A DNA stretch of 44,628 nucleotides from CAIQIA01 sp049317465. Its GTDB lineage: Bacteria > Cyanobacteriota > Cyanobacteriia > PCC-6307 > Cyanobiaceae. The notes under the pieces are model-generated. The model made no database searches. It saw only the letters and a program-made list of their open reading frames with translations, and was not told the origin of the DNA. Of this stretch, positions 28,165-36,685 are shown one piece after another. Position numbers and translations under genes: made by a program. The stretch lies in assembly GCA_049317465.1 (NCBI GenBank), contig JBMOIF010000013.1:1-44628 (forward strand). The letters are read 5' to 3'. Numbering within the stretch: position 1 is the stretch's first letter; each line of letters starts with the position of its first letter.

Positions 28165-30333
28165 ATGTCTTCCGCCGTCCGCCTGAGCGCCCTCGAGAAG
28201 ATCGAGTCGCGCACCCCCGTCGCCGTCAAGCCGAGCGAGAGCCTGGAAACCCTGTGGTGCGAGAACGTCTTCACCCTCGAGAAGATGAAACGCGCCCTCC
28301 CCAAGGAGGTGTTCAAGTCGGTGCAGCGCACCATCCGCGAGAACGGCAAGCTCGATGTGGGCGTGGCCAATGCGGTCGCCCAGGCGATGAAGGAATGGGC
28401 CACCGGCAAGGGGGCCCTCTACTACGCCCACGTCTTCTACCCCCTCACCAACCTCACCGCCGAGAAGCACGACGGCTTCATCGCCCCCCAGGGCGATGGC
28501 AGCGCCATCACCGAATTCACCGGCAAGCTGCTGGTGCAGGGCGAACCTGACGGTTCCTCGTTCCCGAACGGCGGTCTGCGCTCGACCTTCGAGGCCCGCG
28601 GCTACACGGCCTGGGACATCACCAGCCCGGCCTACCTGATGGAGACCCCCAACGGTCTCACCCTCTGCATCCCCACGATCTTCGTGTCGTGGACCGGCGA
28701 GGCCCTCGACAAGAAGACGCCGCTGCTGCGCTCGATCGCCGCGATGAACCGGCAGGCGCAGCGGCTGCTGCGCCTGCTCGGCAACACCGAGGTGGCGCCG
28801 GTCAACTCCAGCTGTGGCGCTGAGCAGGAGTACTTCCTGATCGACAACGCCTTCACGGCACGCCGCAGCGACCTGCTGCTGGCGGGGCGCACCCTCTTCG
28901 GTGCCCCCTCGCCCAAGGGGCAGCAGTTCGACGACCACTACTTCGGCGCCATCCCCGAGCGGGTGCAGGTGTTCATGCAGGAGGTGGAGCGGGAGCTGTA
29001 CAAGCTCGGCGTGCCCTGCAAGACCCGCCACAACGAGGTGGCCCCGAGCCAGTTCGAGATCGCCCCGGTGTTCGAGGCCGCCAACGTGGCCACCGACCAC
29101 CAGCAGCTGATCATGACGACCCTGCGGGCCACGGCCAAGCGCCACGGGTTCACCTGCCTGCTGCACGAGAAGCCCTTCGCCGGCATCAACGGCTCCGGGA
29201 AGCACGTCAACTGGTCGGTGGGCAACGCCACCCAGGGCAACCTGCTCGATCCGGGCCACACCCCCCACGACAACGTGCAGTTCCTGCTGTTCTGCGGGGC
29301 CGTGATCCGCGGTGTGCACCGCTTCGGGCCCCTGCTGCGGTCGGTGATCGCCACCGCCGGCAACGACCACCGGCTGGGGGCCAACGAGGCTCCGCCGGCG
29401 ATCATCTCGATCTACCTCGGCAGCCAGCTCGAAGATGTGTTCAACCAGATCCGCCAGGGTGACCTCAAGGGGTCCAGCAGCGCCGGCGTGATGGAGTTCG
29501 GGGTCGACACCCTGCCGCCGCTGCAGAAGGATGCCGGCGATCGCAACCGCACCTCTCCCTTCGCCTTCACCGGCAACCGCTTCGAGTTCCGCGCCGTGGG
29601 CTCGAACCAGTCGGTGGCCGGCCCTCTGGTGGCCATGAACACGATCCTGGCCGACGCCCTGCAGTGGGTGGCCGATGAGCTCGAGCGGCTGATCCAGGCG
29701 GGCAAACCCCTCAATAAGGCCGCCTTCGAGGTGCTGCGGCAGGTGATGAACGAGCACGGCAACGTGATCTTCGGTGGCGACGGCTATTCGGCCGAATGGC
29801 ACCGCATGGCGGTCGAGGAGCGGGGGCTCGAGAACCTGCGCACCTCGGCCCAGGCGCTGCCCGTGCTGGAGCGGCCTGAAATCGCCGAACTGTTCGAGCG
29901 CCAGGGGGTCCTCTCCCGGGTCGAACTGCAGAGCCGCTATGAGGTGTATGCCGAGCAGTACATCCTGGCCATCGAGGTGGAGGCGAAGCTGGCCGTGCGC
30001 ATGGCCCGCACCCAGATCGCTCCGGCCGTGCAGGCGGCCCTGGGGGATCTGGCCTCATCCCTGGCCGAGCGCAAGGCAGCGGGGGTGGCGACCGACAACC
30101 GACTGGCCGACCGCATCGCCACCCTGGAAGGCGAAATGCTGAACCAGATCGACGCCCTCGAACAGGCCCTCGCCAACCCGCCCCACGGCAGTGCCGCCCA
30201 CATGGGCCACTGTGCCGACGTGCTGCTGCCGACCATGCTGCAGCTGCGCCAGGCCGTCGATGCGCTCGAACTGCTAGTGGATGACAGCCAGTGGCCCCTG
30301 CCCACGTACCAGGAGATGCTGTTCCTCCGCTGA
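28165..30333 (+). CDS. glnN: Glutamine synthetase type III
   Basis: A 722-residue GSIII enzyme, making glutamine from glutamate, ammonium and ATP. Type III is recognised by length and by sequence unlike GSI: VTAEKHDGF-type (here LTAEKHDGFIAP), GAEQEYFLID with the metal-binding glutamates, KTRHNEVAPSQFEIAP, the ATP-site NGSGKHVNWSVGNA and SNQSVAGPLVAMNT. In several cyanobacteria it is a nitrogen-starvation enzyme used beside GlnA. Start ATG 28165 gives the conserved N terminus (VRLSALEKI). The gene is single, with an NtcA-like box upstream and no clear terminator after the stop. Confidence 0.97.
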   Translation: MSSAVRLSALEKIESRTPVAVKPSESLETLWCENVFTLEKMKRALPKEVFKSVQRTIRENGKLDVGVANAVAQAMKEWATGKGALYYAHVFYPLTNLTAEKHDGFIAPQGDGSAITEFTGKLLVQGEPDGSSFPNGGLRSTFEARGYTAWDITSPAYLMETPNGLTLCIPTIFVSWTGEALDKKTPLLRSIAAMNRQAQRLLRLLGNTEVAPVNSSCGAEQEYFLIDNAFTARRSDLLLAGRTLFGAPSPKGQQFDDHYFGAIPERVQVFMQEVERELYKLGVPCKTRHNEVAPSQFEIAPVFEAANVATDHQQLIMTTLRATAKRHGFTCLLHEKPFAGINGSGKHVNWSVGNATQGNLLDPGHTPHDNVQFLLFCGAVIRGVHRFGPLLRSVIATAGNDHRLGANEAPPAIISIYLGSQLEDVFNQIRQGDLKGSSSAGVMEFGVDTLPPLQKDAGDRNRTSPFAFTGNRFEFRAVGSNQSVAGPLVAMNTILADALQWVADELERLIQAGKPLNKAAFEVLRQVMNEHGNVIFGGDGYSAEWHRMAVEERGLENLRTSAQALPVLERPEIAELFERQGVLSRVELQSRYEVYAEQYILAIEVEAKLAVRMARTQIAPAVQAALGDLASSLAERKAAGVATDNRLADRIATLEGEMLNQIDALEQALANPPHGSAAHMGHCADVLLPTMLQLRQAVDALELLVDDSQWPLPTYQEMLFLR

Positions 30334-30443
30334 GGTCAGCCCGGGCGGTCAAGCCGGCCTGTGCCGGAGAGATCGTGAAGGAACGGTCAGGGACGGCCGG
30401 AGGCATCAGTCTGTTGACGGTCCGTCCCGATGCCGTGGTCACG

Positions 30444-30662
30444 ATGCTGCCGAATCTGCCGGAGTCCGCCTGCGTCGGTCGCCGCTATCGGTTGGTTGAT
30501 CTCTGCGGCCGCCCCCACGCCGAGGCCGACCTGCTGTTCGACAGCTACGAGGCCGCCCGCGACGAAGCCCTGCGCTGGGACCTCGAACCGGCCTCGATCA
30601 CCATCGAGGTGAGCACGGTCTGCGGTTCCTGGCGCAACCTCGGCCTGCCCCAGACCGCCTGA
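30444..30662 (+). CDS. Small hypothetical protein after glnN
   Basis: About 72 residues from the ATG at 30444. VGRRYRLVDLCGRPHAEADLLFDSYEAARDEALRWDLE gives a strand, a loop and a helix, and ASITIEVSTVCGSWRNLGLP gives closing strands, so a small alpha-beta fold is likely. I recognise no family with confidence. The 5' end is uncertain because the frame is open further upstream; MLPNLPESACVG is chosen as it leads directly into the conserved-looking core. Confidence 0.65.
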   Translation: MLPNLPESACVGRRYRLVDLCGRPHAEADLLFDSYEAARDEALRWDLEPASITIEVSTVCGSWRNLGLPQTA

Positions 30663-30700
30663 CGTGCCAGGCTGCAGCGGCGACCACCACCGCCGCCGCG

Positions 30701-31348
30701 ATGACCACATCCCCCGAGACCCTGCTCGAGGCCCTGCGCTGGCGCTACGCCACCAAATCCTTCGATGCCGGGCGCAGCATCCCCGACGACCTCTGGCAGA
30801 CCCTGGAAGACACCCTGGTGCTGACCCCGTCGTCCTACGGGCTGCAGCCCTGGCGCTTTCTGGTGATCCGCGACGCCGCCCTCAAAGCTGAGCTGCGCCC
30901 GCATTCGTGGAACCAGAGCCAGATCACCGATGCGTCGCACCTGGTGGTGCTGCTGTCGCGGCGACGGATCGAGGGCCGTGACCTCGACCGGCTGATCGAG
31001 GCCACCGCCGACTGCCGAGGGCTGGATCCAGCCACCCTGGCCGGCTACCGCCAGATGATGGCCAAGGATCTGGTGGAGGGTCCCCGCAGCGCCACCATCG
31101 AGCGCTGGGCGTCGAATCAGGTCTACATCGCCCTCGGCAACCTGATGACCGCAGCGGCCCTGCTGGGGATCGACACCTGTCCGATCGAGGGATTCTCGCC
31201 CGCCGACTACGACCGGCTGCTGGGCCTCGAGAACAGCGACCACCGCAGCTGCGTGGTGTGCGCCTGCGGCTACCGCAGCGCCGACGACCGCTATGCCTCC
31301 CTGGCCAAGGTCAGGTACGAGAGCGCCGATCTGATCGAGCGGCGCTGA
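30701..31348 (+). CDS. Nitroreductase-family protein (NfsB-like)
   Basis: A 215-residue FMN-dependent oxidoreductase of the nitroreductase superfamily. The N-terminal RYATKSFDAGRSIP corresponds to the RRSxRxF FMN-phosphate motif, LTPSSYGLQPWRFLVI is the PSxxNxQPW core, and the C-terminal half holds ASNQVYIALGNLMTAAALLGIDTCPIEGF, the standard second FMN-contact helix region. These enzymes reduce quinones, nitro compounds or flavins with NAD(P)H. It lies 38 bases after the small gene on the same strand. The physiological substrate is not deducible. Confidence 0.9.
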   Translation: MTTSPETLLEALRWRYATKSFDAGRSIPDDLWQTLEDTLVLTPSSYGLQPWRFLVIRDAALKAELRPHSWNQSQITDASHLVVLLSRRRIEGRDLDRLIEATADCRGLDPATLAGYRQMMAKDLVEGPRSATIERWASNQVYIALGNLMTAAALLGIDTCPIEGFSPADYDRLLGLENSDHRSCVVCACGYRSADDRYASLAKVRYESADLIERR

Positions 31349-31351
31349 GGT

Positions 31352-31594
31352 TCAGGCGACGCAGCCCATGCGCTGCTCGAGCCGTCGCACCACCTCGGGC
31401 CAGCTCAGCCGCTGGGGCCGGGCGGGCGGCGGGGCCTGCAGCTCTTCGTGGAAATGCACGAGGATCTGATGGTGCAGGCGGCTGAGTTCGCTGGGGCGGA
31501 TGTTGCGCGGCAGCTCACAGATCAGCAGGGCATGGCCGTGCCGATCGGTGAGGGTGATCGAGGGGGCTGTCGCTGTTGCCACTGCGGTGACCAT
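31352..31594 (-). CDS. Small hypothetical protein, paralogue B (ITLTDR/SWPEVV type)
   Basis: An 80-residue protein paralogous to that at 25083-25334: ITLTDRHGHALLICELP, RLHHQILVHF and RLSWPEVVRRLEQR recur in the same order and spacing. It differs by the shorter C-terminal end (MGCVA) and an N terminus rich in Ala/Thr. Start ATG 31594 is chosen by comparison with the paralogue, which begins close to the first conserved strand; the frame is open well upstream. Convergent with the nitroreductase gene (stops three bases apart) and divergent from the next gene. Function unknown. Confidence 0.75.
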   Translation of the reverse strand: MVTAVATATAPSITLTDRHGHALLICELPRNIRPSELSRLHHQILVHFHEELQAPPPARPQRLSWPEVVRRLEQRMGCVA

Positions 31595-31647
31595 CGCGGG
31601 CTGCGGCTGGAAGCCTGTTTCTCCTACGACGGGCTGATGGGCAAACC

Positions 31648-31687
31648 CTGACCTGTTGGTTTGATTTTGGTTTTCACACCAGGTCAG
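31648..31687. repeat. Inverted repeat in the AT-rich divergent promoter region
   Basis: CTGACCTG (31648-31655) and CAGGTCAG (31680-31687) are perfect 8-bp arms, centres 32 bases (about three helical turns) apart. Between them lies a T-rich stretch (31660-31676) that stands out in this GC-rich window. The arms flank the candidate -35 box of the plus-strand gene, so the repeat could be an operator for a dimeric repressor. Confidence 0.45.
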
Positions 31688-31699
31688 CCCTGATACCGT
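31671..31699 (+). promoter_or_regulatory. Candidate promoter of the Nif11-like gene
   Basis: TTTTCA (31671-31676), a 17-base spacer, then TACCGT (31694-31699), which is 21 bases before the ATG. The match to consensus is moderate; the spacing is ideal. Confidence 0.4.
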
Positions 31700-31720
31700 G
31701 CGCAACCACGCTCTGCCCCT

Positions 31721-31999
31721 ATGGCCGACCCCGACTGGAGCCGCCTGCCCGTGAGCCAGCGGGTGCGGGCGCTGGTGCGGGGCATCGAGGGCCATGCCCG
31801 CTGGAATGAAGCCCTCGCCAAGGCCCCCACCGCCGACGCGATGCTTGATCTACTGGTGTCGGCCTCCGACCGGCTGGGGCTCGGCCTGAGCCGTGCCGAC
31901 CTGGCCCGCACGCCCCCGCTGCGGGACTGGCTGTGGTTCAAGACCAACAAGCCCCTGCTCACCATCGGCGACGACCTGCCCCGGTACCGCCAGAGCTGA
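31721..31999 (+). CDS. Hypothetical protein with a possible Nif11-like region
   Basis: A 92-residue helical protein. The segment AKAPTADAMLDLLVSASDRLGLGLSRADL resembles the Nif11-type helical core (a short helix, a hydrophobic heptad, then a dipeptide turn and LSxxDL), and the C-terminal WLWFKTNKPLLTIGDDLPRYR is an unusual basic/aromatic tail. Nif11-like proteins are of unknown function except as leader peptides of some RiPPs; the terminal tail here shows no Gly-Gly cleavage site or Cys-rich core. A second Nif11-like gene lies at 42322-42582. Alternative: an unrelated small helical protein. It is convergent with sds, two bases apart. Confidence 0.7.
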   Translation: MADPDWSRLPVSQRVRALVRGIEGHARWNEALAKAPTADAMLDLLVSASDRLGLGLSRADLARTPPLRDWLWFKTNKPLLTIGDDLPRYRQS

Positions 32000-32001
32000 G
32001 G

Positions 32002-32973
32002 TCAGTAGAGGCGGGCCAGCACGAAATCGGGAAGACGCAGCAGAGCCTGACGGGACGGCGATGACGGCAGAAAGGCCAGACACTCGCCGGCCTGACGGGC
32101 GAAACCCTCAGCCAGGGCCCTGGACCGGGCGATGCCGTCGCTCTGGTGCACCAGGGCCAGGGCCTGGTCGAGGTCCCCGGGATCGCGGAACTCGCGTTCG
32201 ATCAGGCCCGCCAGGGCCGGCTGGCTGGCCATGGCGTAGATCACGGGTGCCGTGAGCGTGCCGGAGGCCAGGTCGGAGGCGGCTGGCTTGCCCAGCTGGT
32301 CGTCATCACCGATGAAGTCGAGGATGTCGTCGACCACCTGAAAGGCCAGACCGAGCAGGCGGCCGAAATCGTGCAGGGCCTGCAGCTGGGTGGCGTCGAC
32401 GCCCGAGAGCACCCCGACGGCACGGGAGCTGTTGGCCATCAGCGACGCGGTCTTCCAGTAGCTCTTCTCGAGGTAGGTGTCGAGGCTCTGGCCGGTGTCG
32501 TAGCGGTACAGGCCCTGGCGGATCTCGCCCTCCGCCAGATCCATGATCACCCGTGACAGCAGCTTGACCACCTCGAGGTCGTCGAGGTTGGCCAGGTGCC
32601 AGCTGGCCTGGGCGAAGAGGAAATCACCGGCGAGCACCGCCACCCGGCTGTTGAAGCGGCTATGGACGGTGGGAACGCCCCGGCGGGTGCCGGCCTCGTC
32701 GACCACATCGTCGTGGACGAGGGAGGCCGTGTGGATCATTTCGGTGATCTGGGCCAGGCGGCGATGGCGGGAACCCAGCTCACCCTGGGGATCGAGGGCC
32801 CGCGACAGCAGCAGCACGATGCCGGGCCGCAGGCGCTTGCCCCCCGCGCTGAAGAGGTGTTCGGCCGCCGCCTGCAGGATCGGATGCCCGGCGCCGATCA
32901 GACGCCGCAGGTCACCGAGAAGGTCCTCCAGATCAGACTCGACGGGCTGTAGAAGCTCGGCAACCGTGGTCAT
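32002..32973 (-). CDS. sds: Solanesyl diphosphate synthase (long-chain polyprenyl diphosphate synthase)
   Basis: A 323-residue trans-isoprenyl diphosphate synthase; in cyanobacteria the C45 product forms the plastoquinone side chain. Both aspartate-rich motifs are complete: first DDVVDE (88-93) within HDDVVDEAGTRRGVPT and second DDILDFIGD (215-219) within FQVVDDILDF. GGKRLRP near the N terminus is the substrate-binding motif, and GDFLFAQASWHLANL follows. The long-chain type is judged from the small residues before the first Asp motif. Start ATG 32973 lies 24 bases after the murI stop, so the two may share a transcript. Confidence 0.93.
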   Translation of the reverse strand: MTTVAELLQPVESDLEDLLGDLRRLIGAGHPILQAAAEHLFSAGGKRLRPGIVLLLSRALDPQGELGSRHRRLAQITEMIHTASLVHDDVVDEAGTRRGVPTVHSRFNSRVAVLAGDFLFAQASWHLANLDDLEVVKLLSRVIMDLAEGEIRQGLYRYDTGQSLDTYLEKSYWKTASLMANSSRAVGVLSGVDATQLQALHDFGRLLGLAFQVVDDILDFIGDDDQLGKPAASDLASGTLTAPVIYAMASQPALAGLIEREFRDPGDLDQALALVHQSDGIARSRALAEGFARQAGECLAFLPSSPSRQALLRLPDFVLARLY

Positions 32974-32997
32974 GACTCCGCCCGCGTGGCGGCGATC

Positions 32998-33879
32998 CTA
33001 GTGGGCCTCCCCGGGGGGCCGCAGGCAGACGTGCTCGACAGCTGCGGGAATGCCGAGCCACTGGCGGGCACCGCAGGCGAAGGCCTCGGGATCACCGGTG
33101 ACGAGCAACCGGCAGCCGCTCAGGTCTGGCACCGACCGGGGACCCAGCGCAGGGGCGGGCAGCAGCCCCTCGAGAACGGTCACAGCCGCCTCGGCGGGAT
33201 CGATCAGGGTCACCTCGGGGGGAAGCAGCGATTCCAGCAGCGGCCGCAGCAGGGGGTAATGGCTGCAGCCCAGCACCACCGCCTGCACCCGGGCTTCGAG
33301 CAGCGGCTCGAGATAGGCCGACGCCACGGCCCGCAGCCCCGGGCTGCCCAGGTCATGGCGCTCGATGGCCGGCACGAACAGCGGGCATCCCACCTCCACC
33401 ACCGTGCGGCCCTGTTGCGATGCCCGCAGGGCCTGGCCGTAGGCCCCGCTGGCGACGGTGGCCGGGGTGGCCAGCACCCCCACACGCCGCTGCTCGACGC
33501 GCTGGGCGACGGCATCGATCAGGCCCACCACAGGCACGCCGGCCTCGGCCTGGGCCACGTCGAGCGCCAGGGCATTGGTGGTGTTGCACGCCATCACCAG
33601 CACCTGGGCACCCTGGTCGCGCAGCCACACCACCACCTCGCTGGCGATGGCGCGGATCTCGGCCGGACTGCGGCCGCCGTAGGGAACCCGGGCCGTGTCG
33701 CCCACATACAGACAGGGCTGACCGGGCCGGCGGCGCAGCAGGCGACGCAACACCGTCAGGCCCCCCAGACCGCTGTCGAACAGGCCCAGCAGGGCATCGG
33801 CGGGCAAACCCGTGACCTCGGGGGTGGGCAGCCGGCAGAGGGTGGGTTCGACGGGATCGGTGCGGAGGCTGACGGTCAT
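32998..33879 (-). CDS. murI: Glutamate racemase
   Basis: A 293-residue enzyme that makes D-glutamate for peptidoglycan in the cytoplasm. LGLFDSGLGGLTVLRRL holds the catalytic Asp/Ser region, VMACNTTNA contains the catalytic Cys98, and VVLGCSHYPLL the second Cys205. YVGDTARVPYGGRSP is the substrate loop. All catalytic residues are intact. It starts MTVSLRTDPVEP, with about 25 extra residues before the usual first strand. It follows the amidase gene by 31 bases and precedes sds by 24 bases, forming a cell-wall/quinone cluster on the minus strand. Confidence 0.96.
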   Translation of the reverse strand: MTVSLRTDPVEPTLCRLPTPEVTGLPADALLGLFDSGLGGLTVLRRLLRRRPGQPCLYVGDTARVPYGGRSPAEIRAIASEVVVWLRDQGAQVLVMACNTTNALALDVAQAEAGVPVVGLIDAVAQRVEQRRVGVLATPATVASGAYGQALRASQQGRTVVEVGCPLFVPAIERHDLGSPGLRAVASAYLEPLLEARVQAVVLGCSHYPLLRPLLESLLPPEVTLIDPAEAAVTVLEGLLPAPALGPRSVPDLSGCRLLVTGDPEAFACGARQWLGIPAAVEHVCLRPPGEAH

Positions 33880-33910
33880 CAGGGTGAGGCGGATACGGAA
33901 GAACGGACGA

Positions 33911-35026
33911 TCAGTTCTGGTTCAGGTACTCAAGAATTCCCGCGGTGACCGCCAGGGCCAGCTGGCGACGGTGGGCGGGATCGGCCAGGTCGGCGGCATC
34001 ATCGGCGCCGGTGAGAAAACCCAGTTCCACCAGGGTCGCGGGCACCCGGGTTGCCCGGATGACATAGAACCGGCCCTCACGGACGCCACGGTCCTCCCGT
34101 CTGACGGTCCCCATGATCGAGTTGTGGATGGCCGAGGCCAGATTTTTTCCCTGAACACTTTGGAAATAGAAGGTCTCGAGCCCGTTCACATCCGGTCGAC
34201 TCATGTTCAGGGCATTGGCGTGAACACTGATGAAGGCGTGGGCACCGCTGGCATTGGCCAGCTGGGCCCGGGGGGGCAGATCGACGTCGATGTCGGCGTC
34301 GCGGGTCATCAGCACCTCAACGCCGCGGGACTGCAACAGGTCGCGGATCTGTCGGGACACCTCGAGCACCACGTCCTTCTCCTGGGTGCCGCCGATGCCC
34401 ACCGCGCCGGGGTCGGGACCGCCGTGGCCGGGGTCGATCACGATCCGGTAGCGGCCCCGGGTCAGCCGGGGCAGGTCTGACGGACTGAGGGTGCGCAGCG
34501 GCGCCCGGGGGGTGGCGGGCCCCGACGGCAGGGCGGTCGGATCGAGGTTGCGCGGCCGCAGCACCGGGGCGGCGGCCGGGGTCTCGAGGCTGCCCTCGCC
34601 CAGCGGCACATAGGCCCGGCCGGGGTAGAGGGGCAGCTGCAGCCGCCAGGTGTCACGGTCCACGGCCTCGAGCTTGAGGCGGGCGGGGTCGATCTCGACC
34701 CAGGGTTCGAACTCGATCACCAGTCGGGTGAGGCCGGGCTGGGGCTGGCCGATGCGCACCTGCCGCACCGGACCGCCACCGAGCACGCCCCGGGCGCGGC
34801 TGGGGCTGCCGGGGAGGTCAAACCACACCCTGGGCCCACGGCCACCGCTGCCCGCTTCGTAGGAGGCCGTGATGTTGGTGTAATCGGCGGTGCGCAGCTC
34901 GACCACCCCGTCGGGGGCGATCTTCCAGCCCGCCAGGGCACTGAAGGCGCGGGCGGGCAGCGCCGCGAACACACTGAGGGCCGCCGCAGCCCCGAGCAGC
35001 AGGCGCCGGATCCGGCGGTCAGGCAT
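33911..35026 (-). CDS. N-acetylmuramoyl-L-alanine amidase (AMIN plus Amidase_3)
   Basis: A 371-residue periplasmic cell-wall hydrolase. Residues 1-27 form a signal peptide (LLLGAAAALSVFAALPARA, cleavage near Ala27). An AMIN-type domain (about 28-140) targets the enzyme to peptidoglycan, followed by a Pro-rich linker and the zinc amidase domain (about 193-371) with zinc ligands His201 (IDPGHGG), Glu216 (TQEKDV) and His269 (ISVHANA), and catalytic Glu334 (VELGFLT). It cuts the bond between MurNAc and the stem peptide and in cyanobacteria helps septum and cell-to-cell processes. The ATG at 35026 is eight bases after the nitrilase gene; the open frame upstream of it is unlike any signal peptide. 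Confidence 0.95.
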   Translation of the reverse strand: MPDRRIRRLLLGAAAALSVFAALPARAFSALAGWKIAPDGVVELRTADYTNITASYEAGSGGRGPRVWFDLPGSPSRARGVLGGGPVRQVRIGQPQPGLTRLVIEFEPWVEIDPARLKLEAVDRDTWRLQLPLYPGRAYVPLGEGSLETPAAAPVLRPRNLDPTALPSGPATPRAPLRTLSPSDLPRLTRGRYRIVIDPGHGGPDPGAVGIGGTQEKDVVLEVSRQIRDLLQSRGVEVLMTRDADIDVDLPPRAQLANASGAHAFISVHANALNMSRPDVNGLETFYFQSVQGKNLASAIHNSIMGTVRREDRGVREGRFYVIRATRVPATLVELGFLTGADDAADLADPAHRRQLALAVTAGILEYLNQN

Positions 35027-35034
35027 CACCCCGG

Positions 35035-35853
35035 TCAGAAGAGGGACGGGTGCCGGTGACGCAGACTCGGCATCTGCGCCCGCACCCGCTGCAGGTGGCC
35101 CGTGTCGATCGGTGCCACCGCCACCCCCGTGGCGACGCCGGCATCGGCGAGCACCGTTCCCCAGGGATCGATGACGAGGGCATGGCCGTGGCTCTGACGG
35201 CGCCCATAGTGCAGGCCCGTCTGGGCCGGCGCCAGTACGTAGGCGGTGTTCTCGATGGCACGGGCCTGCAGCAGCACCTGCCAGTGGTCCTTGCCGGTGA
35301 AGGCGGTGAAGGCCGCCGGCACGGTGATCAGTTCGGCGCCGGCCCCCGCCAGGTGGCGGTAAAGCTCGGGAAAGCGCACGTCGTAGCAGATCGACAGACC
35401 CACCCGGCACAGGCCGGGCACCTCCACCACCGGTGGCGCCACCTCCCCGGCCTGCACCGTGGCCGATTCGGTGTAGGTGTTGCCGTCGGGCAGGTCGACG
35501 TCGAACAGGTGCACCTTGTCGTAGCGGCCGAGCAACTGGCCGTCGGGCCCCACCAGCTCGGCCCGGTTGAAGGTGGCCGCCTCACCGGCGGGCACCGGAA
35601 AGCCGCCCCCCAGCAGGGTGACCTGATAGCGGCGGGCCATGGTCACCAGAAAGCGACTGGCCTGCTCGGCCAGGCTCGCCGCCTGCTGCAGGCGCTGCTC
35701 CTCGGCCCCGAGGAAGATGAAGTTCTCGGGCAGGCCCACCAGCTCGGCACCCCGGCGGGCGGCCAGGTCGATCAGTTCCTCGGCCTGGGCCAGATTCGCC
35801 GCGGCGTCTGGGGTGCTGGAAAGCTGCAGCGCTGCCGCTAGGAAGCTGGCCAC
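35035..35853 (-). CDS. Nitrilase-superfamily amidase (Nit1/deaminated-glutathione-amidase-like)
   Basis: A 272-residue carbon-nitrogen hydrolase. The catalytic triad is Glu43 (GLPENF), Lys113 (YDKVHLFDVD) and Cys156 (SICYDVRFPELYR). The VHLFDVDLPDGNTYTES and ICYDVRFPELYR sequences match the Nit1-type family, which removes amide from deaminated glutathione as a repair enzyme, better than plant-type nitrilases. Full length. Upstream -10-like TACAGT is at 35878-35883 (minus strand). It is 8 bases upstream of the amidase gene and so heads that unit. Confidence 0.9.
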   Translation of the reverse strand: MASFLAAALQLSSTPDAAANLAQAEELIDLAARRGAELVGLPENFIFLGAEEQRLQQAASLAEQASRFLVTMARRYQVTLLGGGFPVPAGEAATFNRAELVGPDGQLLGRYDKVHLFDVDLPDGNTYTESATVQAGEVAPPVVEVPGLCRVGLSICYDVRFPELYRHLAGAGAELITVPAAFTAFTGKDHWQVLLQARAIENTAYVLAPAQTGLHYGRRQSHGHALVIDPWGTVLADAGVATGVAVAPIDTGHLQRVRAQMPSLRHRHPSLF

Positions 35854-35877
35854 GGCCGGTCCTCATTTCTGGGGCGG

Positions 35878-35883
35878 ACTGTA
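35878..35883 (-). promoter_or_regulatory. Candidate -10 box of the nitrilase-family gene
   Basis: TACAGT on the minus strand, 24 bases before the ATG at 35853, in the 41-base gap to comB. Weak but well placed. Confidence 0.35.
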
Positions 35884-35894
35884 CCCAGCCAGGG

Positions 35895-36632
35895 TCAGGC
35901 GGCCCGCAGCACCCCCGCCTCGCTCTGCTGCGGCACGACGCTGAGGCTGTCGACGGCGGCGCAGCAGGCAAAGTCGGCGTCGTGGTCACCGAGGCGGATC
36001 AGGCGCTGGCCGTGGCTGGCCAGGCGCAGGGCCTGTTCGGGGGCGGCCTGCCACTGCTGCCAGAGGGCGTGGGCGGCGCAGGTTTCGTCGTTACCGGCCA
36101 GGGCCGCCAGGTCGCCGGCCCCCAGATCGATCAGCGCGGCCACCAGCGAACCGGCGGCGAGGGTGTCCTCGAGGGAGAAGGCCCCCTCCCAGCCGCTGCC
36201 CACCACCCACACCTCGGCGGGGGCGGCCTCGAGCAGCCGGCGGGCCACGGCGGTGCGGTTCACCAGGGCCATCGCCAGCAGCAACCCGGCCCCCCGCACC
36301 CGCTCGAGCGAGCGGGTCCCGTTGGTGGTGCTCATGAACAGCCGCCGGCCGGCGACCGTTTCGGCGGTGACGGCCAGGGGGGAATTGCCCAGGTCGAAGC
36401 CCTCCAGCCGGGCACCGCCCCGTTCACCGGCCCGCAGGCGACGGTCAGCGGGCCAGGCGGCGGCGGCGGCCTCGAGTTCGGTCAGGTCGGCGAAGGCCTG
36501 GATCGCCTCGGCGCCGTTGTGCAGGGCCCAGGCCATGGTGGTGGTGGCCCGCAGCACGTCAATGACGACGGCGGCCGCCGGGGCGTCGCCGGCCGGAACC
36601 CGCTCGGGGGTGTGGAACGTCAGGACCTGCAT
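35895..36632 (-). CDS. comB: ComB-family 2-phosphosulfolactate phosphatase-like protein
   Basis: A 245-residue member of the ComB family. VIDVLRATTTMAWAL (metal-binding Asp in a DxxRATxT motif), LGNSPLAV, STTNGTRSL and GNDETCAAHALW are diagnostic. In methanogens ComB removes phosphate from phosphosulfolactate in coenzyme M synthesis; cyanobacteria carry the gene without the rest of that path, so the substrate here is open. Single gene, divergent from ubiD with about 53 bases between them; a TACTGT box (36659-36664, minus strand) could drive it. Confidence 0.92.
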   Translation of the reverse strand: MQVLTFHTPERVPAGDAPAAAVVIDVLRATTTMAWALHNGAEAIQAFADLTELEAAAAAWPADRRLRAGERGGARLEGFDLGNSPLAVTAETVAGRRLFMSTTNGTRSLERVRGAGLLLAMALVNRTAVARRLLEAAPAEVWVVGSGWEGAFSLEDTLAAGSLVAALIDLGAGDLAALAGNDETCAAHALWQQWQAAPEQALRLASHGQRLIRLGDHDADFACCAAVDSLSVVPQQSEAGVLRAA

Positions 36633-36685
36633 CGGAACGGCGCCGGCGGAGGTGCGCCACAGTAGGCGGCCTGCCCCGAGGGCCG

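Noticed and set aside
27616..29802. Minus-strand open frame of 728 codons opposite glnN.
   Set aside because: Shadow of the glutamine synthetase gene; no recognisable domain.
32995..33000. TAGGAT as a -10 box for sds.
   Set aside because: Its TAG is the murI stop codon. The TAGATT before glmU and the TAGGGT before the Rieske gene likewise begin with the previous gene's stop, so these matches are weak evidence for promoters.
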